The position numbers and the translations under genes are program-made. The notes beneath the pieces are model-generated. The model was not told where the DNA came from. It saw only the letters and a list, made by a program, of their open reading frames with translations, and did not search any database. Shown in pieces: positions 43,886-52,672 of a stretch of DNA of 64,000 nt (positions are counted from its first letter, which is position 1; each line of letters opens with the position of its first letter). The DNA comes from Brevundimonas sp. EYE_349 (lineage in GTDB: Bacteria > Pseudomonadota > Alphaproteobacteria > Caulobacterales > Caulobacteraceae), in assembly GCF_023147505.1 (NCBI RefSeq), contig NZ_JAHXPB010000003.1:124001-188000 (forward strand). Direction: 5' to 3'.

Positions 43886-44728
43886 ATGACGGAGCCGTCC
43901 CCGCCCCTGCCGACGACCGAGCGCCGCGCCCGGCCACGCGCGCCCTTTCGCACCCGCCGTCGCGCCAGCGAGCGGGTGCGGCTGATGGGCCAGTGGGTCG
44001 ATCTGGTTCGGCCCGAGGAGGTCCAGCACCACATCCAGCAGGCCGTGGCCGAGGGCCGCAAGAGCCTGATCGCCAACCATAATCTGCACAGCCTGCATCT
44101 GATGCAGCGCACGCCGGGCCTGGCCGCCTTCTATGACCGGGCCGACATGGTGGAGGTCGATTCCACCCCCCTGATCGCATTTTCGCGGCTGGCGGGCCTG
44201 AACAGCCGGGGCTTTCACCGCTGCACCTATCTGGACTGGCGCGACCATTTCTGGAGCGTGGCCGCCCGCAACGGCTGGCGCGTCCTGTCGGTCGGGGGCG
44301 CGCCCGGCGTGGGCGAGACGGCGGCCGACCGCCTGCGCGCCGCCTGGCCCGGCGCCGAGATCGCCGTCCACCACGGCTTCTTCGACGCCCGCCCCGGCTC
44401 GGCTGAGAACGCCGCCGTCCTGACCCTGATCGAACAATTCCAGCCCCACGTCCTGTTCGTGGGCATGGGAATGCCGCGCCAGGAGTTGTGGATCGCCGAC
44501 AACTACGACCGCCTGCCCGATTGCGTCGTCCTGTCGGTCGGCGCCGCCTTCGACTATGAGGCGGGCGTCCAGAGCGCGGCGCCGCGCTGGATGGGCCGGG
44601 CCGGGATCGAATGGGCCTATCGCCTGTTCCGGGACCCTCGGCGTCTGTTCGTCCGCTACTGCGTCGAGCCGTGGAGCCTGATTCCCCTGGCGCTGGCCGA
44701 CCTGCGCGCTGGGCGGCTTCGTCGCTAG
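43886..44728 (+). CDS. WecG/TagA/CpsF family glycosyltransferase
   Basis: 280 residues. GT26-type enzyme that adds a sugar to a lipid-linked acceptor in polysaccharide synthesis. Family features are IANHNLHSLHLM, the VEVDSTPLIAFSRL region, LSVGGAPGVGETAADRL, VLFVGMGMPRQELWI and SVGAAFDYEAGVQSAAPRWMGRAGIEWAYRL. The first about 30 residues are Arg/Pro-rich. In Caulobacter the holdfast enzyme HfsJ belongs to this family, but the gene cannot be assigned to holdfast from sequence alone. A polysaccharide export gene lies two genes downstream. Confidence 0.9.
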   Translation: MTEPSPPLPTTERRARPRAPFRTRRRASERVRLMGQWVDLVRPEEVQHHIQQAVAEGRKSLIANHNLHSLHLMQRTPGLAAFYDRADMVEVDSTPLIAFSRLAGLNSRGFHRCTYLDWRDHFWSVAARNGWRVLSVGGAPGVGETAADRLRAAWPGAEIAVHHGFFDARPGSAENAAVLTLIEQFQPHVLFVGMGMPRQELWIADNYDRLPDCVVLSVGAAFDYEAGVQSAAPRWMGRAGIEWAYRLFRDPRRLFVRYCVEPWSLIPLALADLRAGRLRR

Positions 44729-44827
44729 GCGGCCATATTCCTACTGGTCAGATAGATATTTATCGCCATGATCCCTCCCTCCGGCCGTGTGCTATCGACA
44801 CGGCGTCGAAACCAGGACGGAGCGCGC

Positions 44828-46159
44828 ATGCCACAGCGACACGGACCGCAGATCGCCATCGTGGGCGCGGGGTTCAGCGGCCTGTTGACCGCCGTGAACC
44901 TGCTTCAGGCCTCGCCCGCCGTGCGCGTGACGCTGATCGAGCGGCGCGGGGTATTCGGACCCGGCACGGCCTATGACACCGGCAATCCCCAGCATCTGCT
45001 GAACGTGCGCCTGGACAATATGAGCGCCTTTCCCGACCGGCCGCAGCATCTGGCCGACTGGCTGGCGGAACAGCCGTCCTGGCGCGCCCAGGACGGCTTC
45101 ATCACCCGGGGCGTCTATGGCGACTATCTGCAATCCCTGCTGGACGCGGCGCTGGAGGATGCGCCCGAGCGCCTGACCCTGATCGGCGCCGAGGCCCGCT
45201 CGCTGGATCGCCGGGACGACGGCTGGCGCATCGCAACCTCGGACGGCGAGATCGTCGTGGACCAGGTGGTGCTGGCGCTGGGCAATCTGGAGCCGGCCTC
45301 GCCGCCGGGCGTCGACGCGGCCGTGCGCGCCTCGTCCGCCTATGTTGAGAACCCCTGGCGGCTGGATGCGGCCTCGGCCGAGACGGCGCGCAATGTGCTT
45401 CTGATCGGGTCGGGCCTGACCATGGTGGATGCGGCCCTGACGATGCGGCGACCGGGTCGGCGCTTCACCGCCCTGTCGCGTCACGGCCTTTTGCCCCGCG
45501 CCCATGCCGTCGTGCCCCCCGCCCCCTTCGACGGCCCGTTCGAGGGCGGGCCGGCCCAGGTCCTGCGTCAGGTCCGAAAGGCGACGGATCAGGCCGACTG
45601 GCGCGCCGTGTTCGACCGGCTGCGCCATTCGGCCCGCGCCCTGTGGCGGGCATGGTCGCCGGTCGAGCGGCGGCGGTTCCTGCGCCATCTTCGCCCCCTG
45701 TGGGACGTGCATCGCCACCGGCTGTCGCCCGGATCGGCGCGCGACATCCATTCCATGCTGGCGGCCGGCGAGTTGACGGTTCTGGCCGGCAAGCTGACCG
45801 AACTGAGGGCCGCCGACGTCATCGACGTCGCCTGGCGCCCGCGCGGTCGCCGTCGCGCCATCCGCGACCGGTTCGATCTGGTGGTCAACTGCACCGGCCC
45901 ATTGGGCTCCATCGGCCACAGCATCGAGCCGATGATCCGCGACATTCTGCAAAAGGGCTATGGCCGTCCCGACCCCCTGGGCCTGGGGCTTCAGGTCGAT
46001 GACGACGGCCGCCTGCTGGACATCGACGGCCATCCGGCCCAAGGCCTGCACGCCATCGGCCCCCTGACGCGCGGCGCCTTCTGGGAAATGACCGCCGTCC
46101 CCGACCTGCGCGGCCAGGCCCGCGACCTGGCGACGCGGATACTGGCGCAACCGGACTAG
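44828..46159 (+). CDS. FAD/NAD(P)-binding protein (PF13454 type)
   Basis: 443 residues from the ATG at 44828, which gives IAIVGAGFSGLLTAVNLL as an N-terminal dinucleotide-binding fold. Further motifs are YDTGNPQHLLNVRLDNMSAF, VLLIGSGLTMVDAALTM and a late GAFWEMTAVPDLRGQA. These proteins resemble flavin monooxygenases/HI0933-like oxidoreductases, but the substrate is unknown. It sits between a glycosyltransferase gene and a Wza-like export gene, so a role in modifying or regulating a polysaccharide is possible. Confidence 0.8.
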   Translation: MPQRHGPQIAIVGAGFSGLLTAVNLLQASPAVRVTLIERRGVFGPGTAYDTGNPQHLLNVRLDNMSAFPDRPQHLADWLAEQPSWRAQDGFITRGVYGDYLQSLLDAALEDAPERLTLIGAEARSLDRRDDGWRIATSDGEIVVDQVVLALGNLEPASPPGVDAAVRASSAYVENPWRLDAASAETARNVLLIGSGLTMVDAALTMRRPGRRFTALSRHGLLPRAHAVVPPAPFDGPFEGGPAQVLRQVRKATDQADWRAVFDRLRHSARALWRAWSPVERRRFLRHLRPLWDVHRHRLSPGSARDIHSMLAAGELTVLAGKLTELRAADVIDVAWRPRGRRRAIRDRFDLVVNCTGPLGSIGHSIEPMIRDILQKGYGRPDPLGLGLQVDDDGRLLDIDGHPAQGLHAIGPLTRGAFWEMTAVPDLRGQARDLATRILAQPD

Positions 46160-46213
46160 CGGTCATGCATCTGGACCTTCACAATCCACGCAGATAGTTT
46201 TAACAGCTTCGCC

Positions 46214-46768
46214 GTGCATTCGAGGAGAGAGACGACCCTGCCGCGCCCCGTCCTCGCCGTTGCTGTCGGCCTGGCCCTGGCGTTCGGCCTGACCGCCTTT
46301 ACCGACCCCGCGCTGGAAGACTATCGCCTCGCGCCGGCCGACAGGGTGCGGATCGAGGTGTTCGGAGAGCCGGCGCTGGGCGGCGACTTCGCCCTGGACG
46401 GCCGGGGCCGCATCACCCTGCCGCTGATCGGCGACATCCAGGCGTCCGGCCTCAGCGCGCCCCAGCTTCAGGCCGCCGTCGCCGACGCCCTCGGCCAGGG
46501 CTATCTGAACCATCCGCGCGTCGCCGCCCGGGTCCTGACCTATCGGCCCTTCTACATCCTGGGCGAGGTCAATCGGCCGGGCGAATATCCCTACGCCAGC
46601 AACCTGACGGCGCTGCAGGCGGTCGCCACGGCCCAGGGCTTCACCTACCGCGCCAACAGCCGCAGACTGTTCGTCCGCCGCGCCGGCGCCGCGATGGAAC
46701 AGCCCCTGTCGCCCGACGCCCGCATCCTGCCCGGCGACACGATCCGCATCGCAGAGCGGTATTTCTGA
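46214..46768 (+). CDS. Polysaccharide export protein, Wza/HfsD-like (short)
   Basis: 184 residues with an N-terminal hydrophobic segment (VLAVAVGLALAFGLTAF), a poly-export domain (YRLAPADRVRIEVFGEPAL; GRITLPLIGDIQASG) and one SLBB-like domain (YRPFYILGEVNRPGEYPY). It is shorter than Wza (about 380) and lacks a lipobox cysteine. The start is uncertain: GTG 46214 has a weak site, while a strong GAGGAGAGAG lies inside the gene just before codon 9 (CTG). Likely an outer-membrane or periplasmic exporter part. Confidence 0.85.
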   Translation: MHSRRETTLPRPVLAVAVGLALAFGLTAFTDPALEDYRLAPADRVRIEVFGEPALGGDFALDGRGRITLPLIGDIQASGLSAPQLQAAVADALGQGYLNHPRVAARVLTYRPFYILGEVNRPGEYPYASNLTALQAVATAQGFTYRANSRRLFVRRAGAAMEQPLSPDARILPGDTIRIAERYF

Positions 46769-46781
46769 GGGGACGCACGCC

Positions 46782-46812
46782 CGTCATCCTGGGCCTCGCG
46801 GCTAGGATGACG
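46782..46812. repeat. Palindromic intergenic repeat, copy C (short form)
   Basis: CGTCATCCT and AGGATGACG arms, perfect 9-bp pairing, with a GC-rich 13-nt centre. It lies between the convergent 3' ends of the export gene and fliE, where it may also act as a terminator. Confidence 0.8.
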
Positions 46813-46831
46813 AACCTGTCGGGCGTATCCG

Positions 46832-47146
46832 TCAGATCGGCATCGCCATGATTTCCTTGTAGGCGGAAATCACCTGGTCGCGCACGGAGATCACCGTCTC
46901 CAGCGACGCCTCGGCCGAGCTCAGCGCCGTCACCACGTCGATCAGATTGCCCTGGCCCTGGACCGAGCGGGTCATCTGGGTTTCCGCCGCCCGCGACTGC
47001 TGGGTCATGTCGGTCATGGCGGTCTTGACCAGGTCGGCAAAGCCGCCGTCGCCGGCCCCCGGCGCCGATGCGGCCCCCGACAGGCCCGTCGGCATGGCGC
47101 CGCTCTGGACGGCGGCATAGGCCTTGGCGGCCATCATCGGGTTCAT
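46832..47146 (-). CDS. fliE: Flagellar hook-basal body protein FliE
   Basis: 104 residues. Small rod-MS ring junction protein; the C-terminal half (QGNLIDVVTALSSAEASLETVISVRDQVISAYKEIMAMPI) is the family signature. Last gene of flgB-flgC-fliE, 10 nt after flgC. Confidence 0.95.
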   Translation of the reverse strand: MNPMMAAKAYAAVQSGAMPTGLSGAASAPGAGDGGFADLVKTAMTDMTQQSRAAETQMTRSVQGQGNLIDVVTALSSAEASLETVISVRDQVISAYKEIMAMPI

Positions 47147-47156
47147 GGCCTAGACC

Positions 47157-47576
47157 TCAGCGTTTGATGATGTCGAGGGTGCGGCTGTCCATCGACCGCG
47201 CCGTCTCGATGACGTTCAGATTGGCCTCATAGGCGCGTTGCGCCTCGCGCATGTCCATGGCCTCGACCAGGGTGTCGACATTGGGCCGCATCACATAGCC
47301 CTGCGCGTTCGCGGCCGGGTGCGACGGGTCGTAATCCATCTTGAAATCGCTCTGGTCGGGCCGCACCTCGGCCAGGGTGACGCCCGTCGCCCCGTCGACC
47401 TCGCGCGCCTGAAAGACGGGGATCTGGCGGCGATAGGGTTCGCCGCCCGGCGTGCGGGCGGTGGACTGGGCGTTGGCGATGTTCTCGGCGATGACGCGCA
47501 TCCGCGACTGCTGCGCCTTCAGGGCGGAGGCGGCCACGGCCATGGCGCTGTTGGAGGGGGAGACGGGATCGGTCAT
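47157..47576 (-). CDS. flgC: Flagellar proximal rod protein FlgC
   Basis: 139 residues. N-terminal rod motif MRVIAENIANAQSTARTPGG and C-terminal VEAMDMREAQRAYEANLNVIETARSM are typical. It builds the proximal rod of the flagellar basal body. 16 nt after flgB. Confidence 0.96.
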   Translation of the reverse strand: MTDPVSPSNSAMAVAASALKAQQSRMRVIAENIANAQSTARTPGGEPYRRQIPVFQAREVDGATGVTLAEVRPDQSDFKMDYDPSHPAANAQGYVMRPNVDTLVEAMDMREAQRAYEANLNVIETARSMDSRTLDIIKR

Positions 47577-47592
47577 GGTTTAAGCGTCCTCC

Positions 47593-47997
47593 TCAGCCGC
47601 CGGGCCGTTTGGCGGCCAGGCGGATCATCGACATGGACTTCTGGTAGAAGCCGATGGCGGCGTCATAGGCCATGCGGCTCTCGGCCATCTTCAGCATCTG
47701 CTCCTCGACCACGACCGAGTTGCCGTCCATCGTGGTTTCCGAATCGGGCGCCTTGGTCGGATCGAACCGCGCGGCCGGGCCGGGCGGGGCGATATGGGCC
47801 GCATTGGTCCGCGTCATCTGCAGCCCGCCGCCCCTGGCCATGGCGGCGGAGAAGTCGGTCGGCTGCTTCAGGTCACGCCCGACGTAGCCCGGCGTGTCGG
47901 CGTTGGCCACGTTCTCGGCGATCACCCGCTGGCGCGCGTCCAGCCAGTCCAGCCGGCCCTTGATCTGCCCCAGCAGCGGTATGTCGGCGACGCCCAT
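47593..47997 (-). CDS. flgB: Flagellar proximal rod protein FlgB
   Basis: 134 residues. IAENVANADTPGY is the rod-protein N-terminal motif; the C-terminus MAYDAAIGFYQKSMSMIRLA is also conserved. First gene of the flgB-flgC-fliE operon and divergent from fliO-fliP. Confidence 0.96.
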   Translation of the reverse strand: MGVADIPLLGQIKGRLDWLDARQRVIAENVANADTPGYVGRDLKQPTDFSAAMARGGGLQMTRTNAAHIAPPGPAARFDPTKAPDSETTMDGNSVVVEEQMLKMAESRMAYDAAIGFYQKSMSMIRLAAKRPGG

Positions 47998-48054
47998 GGC
48001 GATCTCCCGTGCGACGCGGATGCGCGCGATGGGCAGAAAATGCCGCCTGCATGG

Positions 48055-48099
48055 TTAATAACCCCTTATCTCAACGCCTCGTTAACCGTGGTGGTTAAC
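48055..48099. promoter_or_regulatory. CtrA-like TTAA sites between divergent flagellar operons
   Basis: A 19-nt palindrome GTTAACC-GTGGT-GGTTAAC at 48081-48099 holds two TTAA boxes 9 nt apart; another TTAA is at 48055-48058. Early flagellar operons in Caulobacterales are controlled by CtrA, whose site is TTAA-N7-TTAA. The spacing here is 2 nt longer than consensus, so the assignment is tentative. Confidence 0.5.
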
Positions 48100-48140
48100 A
48101 TTCGGAGCCTAAGCGCAGACTGCGCGGGGCCTTGCAGCGT

Positions 48141-48416
48141 ATGAATTTCCTCGATCTCGCCCGGGCCGTCTTCGGCCTGGCCTTCACCCTCGGCCTGATC
48201 GGGCTCGCGGCCTGGGCCGCGCGCCGTTATGCGCCCCAGTTGCTGGCCAGGCTCAGCGCCGAGCGCGGCGCGCGGCGGATGCAGGTGGTCGAGACCCTGG
48301 TCCTGGACCCCGCCCGCCGCCTGGTCCTGGTCCGCATCGACGAGGAGGAGCGGCTGATCCTGCTGGGCGAAGGCCGCGAACTGATCGAGCCGCGCCAGCC
48401 GGGGGGCCTTCAGTGA
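48141..48416 (+). CDS. fliO: Flagellar biosynthesis protein FliO
   Basis: 91 residues: one membrane helix (ARAVFGLAFTLGLIGLAAWAA) and a short cytoplasmic domain (MQVVETLVLDPARRLVLVRIDEEERLILLGEG) as in FliO/FliZ. It helps assemble the FliP ring of the export gate. The ATG at 48141 is chosen over a TTG three codons earlier. Its TGA overlaps the fliP GTG. Confidence 0.88.
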   Translation: MNFLDLARAVFGLAFTLGLIGLAAWAARRYAPQLLARLSAERGARRMQVVETLVLDPARRLVLVRIDEEERLILLGEGRELIEPRQPGGLQ

Positions 48417-49225
48417 AACACCCGGTTTTCGTCAAACCCACCGGCGCCGAGCTGAAGCGCGCGGCCCTGCTGTCGCTGTTCACCACCCTGGTCTGCCTGG
48501 CCTGGCCCGTCGCGGCCCTGGCCCAGCAGGCGGCGCAGAGCGGATCGGCGCTCAACATCGACCTGGGCTCGGGCGCCGGCCTGACCCAGCGGGTGGTGCA
48601 GCTGGTCGGGCTGATGACCGTGCTGTCGCTGGCGCCGTCCATCGTCATCATGACCACCAGCTTCGTTCGGATCATCGTGGTCCTGTCGCTGCTGCGAACC
48701 GCCCTGGGGCTGCAACAGTCGCCGCCGAACGCCGTCCTGGTGTCCTTGTCGCTGTTCCTGTCGGCCATCGTCATGGCCCCGACCTGGCAGGACGCCTATG
48801 ATTCGGGCATCCGTCCGCTGATGGATCAGCAGATCGAACTGCCCCAGGCCTTCGATCAGGCGTCCGAACCAGTGAAAACCTTCATGCTGGCGCAGGTGGA
48901 TCGCGGCGACCTGGCCCTGTTCACCCGCCTGTCCAAGATCGAGGCCCCGCAGAACGTCCAGGACCTGCCGCTCCGCGTCGTCACCCCGGCCTTCATGATC
49001 AGCGAGCTGAAGAAGGCCTTCACGATCGGATTTCTTCTTTTCGTTCCGTTCCTTGTGATCGATCTGGTGGTGGCCAGCGTGCTGATGTCGATGGGCATGA
49101 TGATGCTGCCGCCGGTGGTGGTGTCCCTGCCGTTCAAGCTGATCTTCTTCGTGCTGGTGGACGGGTGGCGACTGGTCGCCGGAAGCCTGGTCGAGAGCTT
49201 TCAGCGGGCGTCCGGAACCGGATAA
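48413..49225 (+). CDS. fliP: Flagellar export gate protein FliP
   Basis: 270 residues; GTG start overlapping fliO. A signal-like N-terminal segment, then the FliP family pattern: LSLAPSIVIMTTSFVRIIVVLSLLR, TPAFMISELKKAFTIGF and VLMSMGMMMLPPVVVSLPFKL, with four membrane helices. Part of the flagellar type III export gate with FliQ and FliR, whose genes are not in the window. Confidence 0.97.
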   Translation: MKHPVFVKPTGAELKRAALLSLFTTLVCLAWPVAALAQQAAQSGSALNIDLGSGAGLTQRVVQLVGLMTVLSLAPSIVIMTTSFVRIIVVLSLLRTALGLQQSPPNAVLVSLSLFLSAIVMAPTWQDAYDSGIRPLMDQQIELPQAFDQASEPVKTFMLAQVDRGDLALFTRLSKIEAPQNVQDLPLRVVTPAFMISELKKAFTIGFLLFVPFLVIDLVVASVLMSMGMMMLPPVVVSLPFKLIFFVLVDGWRLVAGSLVESFQRASGTG

Positions 49226-49339
49226 TCCCCCGCCCCCTATGGCTTTCCGCGTCATCGGCGCTTGCAAAGCCGGTGGAAATCCGTGTTGATCCCCCGGTCC
49301 TCGCCCTGAATCGGGCGAATAACACTGGAAACGCTTCTT

Positions 49340-49618
49340 ATGACCACTCAAGCCGAACTGATCGCCGCCGTCGCCAAGGACGCCGGTGTTTCGCAGGCCG
49401 ACGCCGGCAAGGTGCTGACCGCCATCGTCGAAAACATCCACTCGACCCTGAAGTCGGGCGGCGACATCCGCATCTCGAACCTGGGCGTCTTCGACACCGC
49501 CGCCCGCGCCGAGCGCGAGGGCCGCAACCCGGCCACCGGCGCGACCATCAAGATCGCCGCCTCCAAGGCCGTGCGCTTCCGCGTCTCCAAGCCGCTGAAG
49601 GACGCCGTCAACGGCTAA
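49340..49618 (+). CDS. HU family DNA-binding protein
   Basis: 92 residues. Dimeric histone-like protein that bends DNA. It has the helical N-terminal half and the DNA-binding arm (GRNPATGATIKIAASKAVRFRVSKPLKDAVN). It is transcribed alone, 114 nt after fliP. Confidence 0.96.
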   Translation: MTTQAELIAAVAKDAGVSQADAGKVLTAIVENIHSTLKSGGDIRISNLGVFDTAARAEREGRNPATGATIKIAASKAVRFRVSKPLKDAVNG

Positions 49619-49704
49619 GCCTTAGATCCTCCCCCGTTAAAGCACGGTGGAGGATCACGCTTCGACGGGCGGGGATCGCGATGCGGTCGCCGCCCGTTTC
49701 CGTT

Positions 49705-52551
49705 TCAGGTCGCCGCTTTCGCGTCCGCCTCCTTGCGGAAGGCCTGTTTGGCGCTGTTGACCCAGCCGACGAAGGTGTCCGCCTGGCTGGACAGATTGGC
49801 GAAGTCGCCCGTCCCCGCCACGCCCGACAGATTGTCGTCCAGCGCCACCCGGATCGCGGCCGCCGACCGCGCGCCCGCCACGAACGGCCCATACCGGCCG
49901 CTCAGCCGCTGCAGCCCCGCGCGATCCCCGGCCAGCGAATAGCCCACGCCCGCCCGGATCAGCCAGCTTTCCTCGCCCGGCGTCAGGGCCGTTCCGGCGG
50001 TCTTGTAGCGATCGCCCAGCCGCGCCTCGTAGATCGGCGCCGCCTCGGCCCATTTCTGCTGTTTCCAGAAGATGTCGGCCCGCACTTCGCGCGCCGGGTT
50101 CGACTGATCCCGGTCCAGCACTTCCAGCGCATGGTCGAACCGGCCCAGGTCCATCAGGGCGCGGGCCTCCAGCGCGCGCCGCTCGCTGTTCATCGCGGCG
50201 GGCAACAGGGTGGTGCGCGACCCCCAGATCGCCTGCAGCGCCTTCTCCGGCTGGCGGTCCATCAGATAGACGGTGGCCAGATTGGTGGCGACCTGGGCCT
50301 TGGCCACGCCGTCCAGCCGCTCGTCCACCTGGTGCTGCAAAAGCTCGGCCGCCTGGTCCAGCAGATCCACGTCGATAAGGCGACGCGACAGGCGGCGCAC
50401 CATCTCATCCCCGTCCGCCCCGATCGGCGTCAGCTCGCGGAAGTCGTAGAACAGGGCCAGGGCCTGCACCGGCTGCAATCCATCCGCGGCCCCCTCCAGG
50501 AACAGGGCCCGGAAGGCGTTGGACTGATCGGCCTGGATCTCGGTCGCGCCTGGAATGCCCGACAGCCGCTTGCCCGCCCCGCGCAGGGCGTCCAGCGCCT
50601 CGCGGTAACGCCCCTGCTTCAGATAGATGTCGGCCAGCTTGCGGATCACGGCCAGTTCCGTGCCGTCCCCGCGCCAGCGCCATTTCAGCTGTTCCAGCTG
50701 CTGGGCCGCCTGGTCGGGGCTCAGCGCGCCCTTGTCCATCTCCAGGCCGATGGCGCCCAGTTTGGCGGGGGTGGCGATGCCGTCCAGCGGCGCGCGCGCC
50801 ACGGCCTTGTAAACCGCCAGCGCCCGGTTCTTGTCGCCCTGCAGATCGAAGAGCCGCGCCTGCACCAGCCGCGCGGTCAGTTGGTCGGTCGCCGGCGCCT
50901 TCTGGCTGAAGCTGTAGGCCAGCAGCTGTTGGGCGGCGGCCAAGTCGCCCGTCTCGATGGCCGCCAGCGCATGGGCGGCGCCGAACCGCGCGCGCCAGGC
51001 CGGGGGAAAATCGTCGATCACCGAGGCGCCGGCGGCGAAGCTGCGCCGCGCTCCCTCCCAATCGCCCTGTTCAGAGGCGATATAGCCCTGCCACACCTTG
51101 GTCGCCGGGTCGTTGGCCAGGGCCGCGCCCGCGAAATCGACCTGCGCCTCCTCCAGCCGCCCCACGCCGACGCGGGCGACGCCGCGCAGGCCCCGGACCT
51201 CAGGCTCGCCCTGCAGGTTCGGCGCCTTGGCGATCAGGGCGTTCAGCACCCCGATGGCCTCATAGTTCAGTCCCGATCCGACCAGAAACCGCGCCAGGGC
51301 CATCCGCGCCTCTATGGGCGCGCGCGGATCGTCCGCCGCCGCGATGGTCTCCAGCCCCGCCGCGTCCTGCAGCCGGCGATAGCGGTCCGAGAAGCCCGCC
51401 TCGCCCGTCGCGGCCCAGGCCTCGTCGATCATGGCCGGGTAGGCCGCGCGCTTGGGCGCATCGGCCGCGTGATCGCCGGTCTCCAGTCCCGCCGACGGCG
51501 CCGAAAGCGTCAGCCCCCTGGGCCGGCTCAGCGTCACCAGATCGCCCGCCGCCTCGATCCGCAGATCGTCGGCGCCCGTCTCGACCGCCATCCCCTGGGC
51601 CGTGGGGATCAGGGTCAGATCGACCGTGCGCCGTCCGCCGCCATAGCCCTTGCCGGGCGCCAGCGCCGTCACCGCCGCGAACCGGTCGCCCACCAGCGGG
51701 TCGGTCAGCCAGATCGCCTTGGTCGCCCCAGCCATCCGCGCCACCAGGGTCGCCGCCCCGTCGTCGGCCCGCCCGACCTCGACGCCCGAAGCCGCGGGCG
51801 CGGTTCCGCCCAGGGTCACGGTCCAGGTCCCGCCCTGCCCCTGCGCCGCCACGCCCATGCCGTCGGGCGCGGAAATCCGCATGGCGGTGTAGCCCGGCCC
51901 CGCCGCCCAACGCGCGTCCTTGGCCGGCCCCAGCTGTTTGGCGCCGGTCATGTCCATCCGCGCGGCGGTGTCGAACACGATCCACACCGCGTCGCCGCGC
52001 CGGAACACGGCCGCGCCCACCGGCGTGCTCCATTGGAAGGTCAACACGGTCTTGTCGGCGCTGGATTCGGCCTTGACCGGCACGACCGCATCCGTGGTCG
52101 TCGGCTTGGCCGCGTCCCCGCCCTGCGGCGCCTTGCCCGGCGCATAGAGGTTCAGCCACACTGCCCCGTCCGCCACGCCCGAGCGGGCGTCGGCGCCCTC
52201 CTCCAGGGTGATGATCAGGTCCGTGCCGCCGGCGCGCGCGGCGCGGGTCTCGACCGACTTCACCCCGGCGGGCGGATCGACCTTCAGGCGCGACACGTCG
52301 GGCGCGGCCGTCGTGCCCAGCCGCACCACCACCTTGTCGCCCTGGCGGCTGACGCGCGAGCGCACGCCGATCACGCCGCCGAACTCGACGCGGGTGAACT
52401 CGGCGTTCTGGCCGATGCCGATGGACAGCGGATCGCGCGATCGCGCCGCTTCCTGCGCCAGGGGCGACAGCGGCGCGAGCACGACGGCGCCGGCCGCGGC
52501 GGCCGCCACGGTCGTCTTCAGAATACGCTTGGTCGGCGCGGCCCCGGACAT
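49705..52551 (-). CDS. Large secreted TPR-repeat protein of unknown function
   Basis: 948 residues from the ATG at 52551 (site GGGGGAT), which gives a signal peptide (RILKTTVAAAAAGAVVLAPLSPLAQ); a start at 52674 would overlap the divergent gene. The N-terminal third is beta-rich and AMIN-like (FTRVEFGGVIGVRSRVSRQGDKVVVRLG). The rest is a long series of helical TPR-like repeats rich in Ala and Leu. Probably periplasmic. It neighbours flagellar and HU genes, so an envelope or motility role is possible. No named family was recognised. Confidence 0.75.
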   Translation of the reverse strand: MSGAAPTKRILKTTVAAAAAGAVVLAPLSPLAQEAARSRDPLSIGIGQNAEFTRVEFGGVIGVRSRVSRQGDKVVVRLGTTAAPDVSRLKVDPPAGVKSVETRAARAGGTDLIITLEEGADARSGVADGAVWLNLYAPGKAPQGGDAAKPTTTDAVVPVKAESSADKTVLTFQWSTPVGAAVFRRGDAVWIVFDTAARMDMTGAKQLGPAKDARWAAGPGYTAMRISAPDGMGVAAQGQGGTWTVTLGGTAPAASGVEVGRADDGAATLVARMAGATKAIWLTDPLVGDRFAAVTALAPGKGYGGGRRTVDLTLIPTAQGMAVETGADDLRIEAAGDLVTLSRPRGLTLSAPSAGLETGDHAADAPKRAAYPAMIDEAWAATGEAGFSDRYRRLQDAAGLETIAAADDPRAPIEARMALARFLVGSGLNYEAIGVLNALIAKAPNLQGEPEVRGLRGVARVGVGRLEEAQVDFAGAALANDPATKVWQGYIASEQGDWEGARRSFAAGASVIDDFPPAWRARFGAAHALAAIETGDLAAAQQLLAYSFSQKAPATDQLTARLVQARLFDLQGDKNRALAVYKAVARAPLDGIATPAKLGAIGLEMDKGALSPDQAAQQLEQLKWRWRGDGTELAVIRKLADIYLKQGRYREALDALRGAGKRLSGIPGATEIQADQSNAFRALFLEGAADGLQPVQALALFYDFRELTPIGADGDEMVRRLSRRLIDVDLLDQAAELLQHQVDERLDGVAKAQVATNLATVYLMDRQPEKALQAIWGSRTTLLPAAMNSERRALEARALMDLGRFDHALEVLDRDQSNPAREVRADIFWKQQKWAEAAPIYEARLGDRYKTAGTALTPGEESWLIRAGVGYSLAGDRAGLQRLSGRYGPFVAGARSAAAIRVALDDNLSGVAGTGDFANLSSQADTFVGWVNSAKQAFRKEADAKAAT

Positions 52552-52672
52552 ATCCCCCGACCCATGCCGCACAAGCCCTTTAATCGCGGTTAACCGCCGT
52601 TCACCGTGACGCGGCGGCGATAGGACAACCCGTCCACGCGACAAGCCCGCCCACAGCGCGCATACTGATCCC

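Noticed and set aside
49165..52593. Very long open frame (over 1,100 codons) on the plus strand opposite the TPR gene
   Set aside because: Arg/Gly/Pro/His-rich translation without domains, opposite a protein with a signal peptide and TPR pattern. Long antisense frames are expected in GC-rich DNA.
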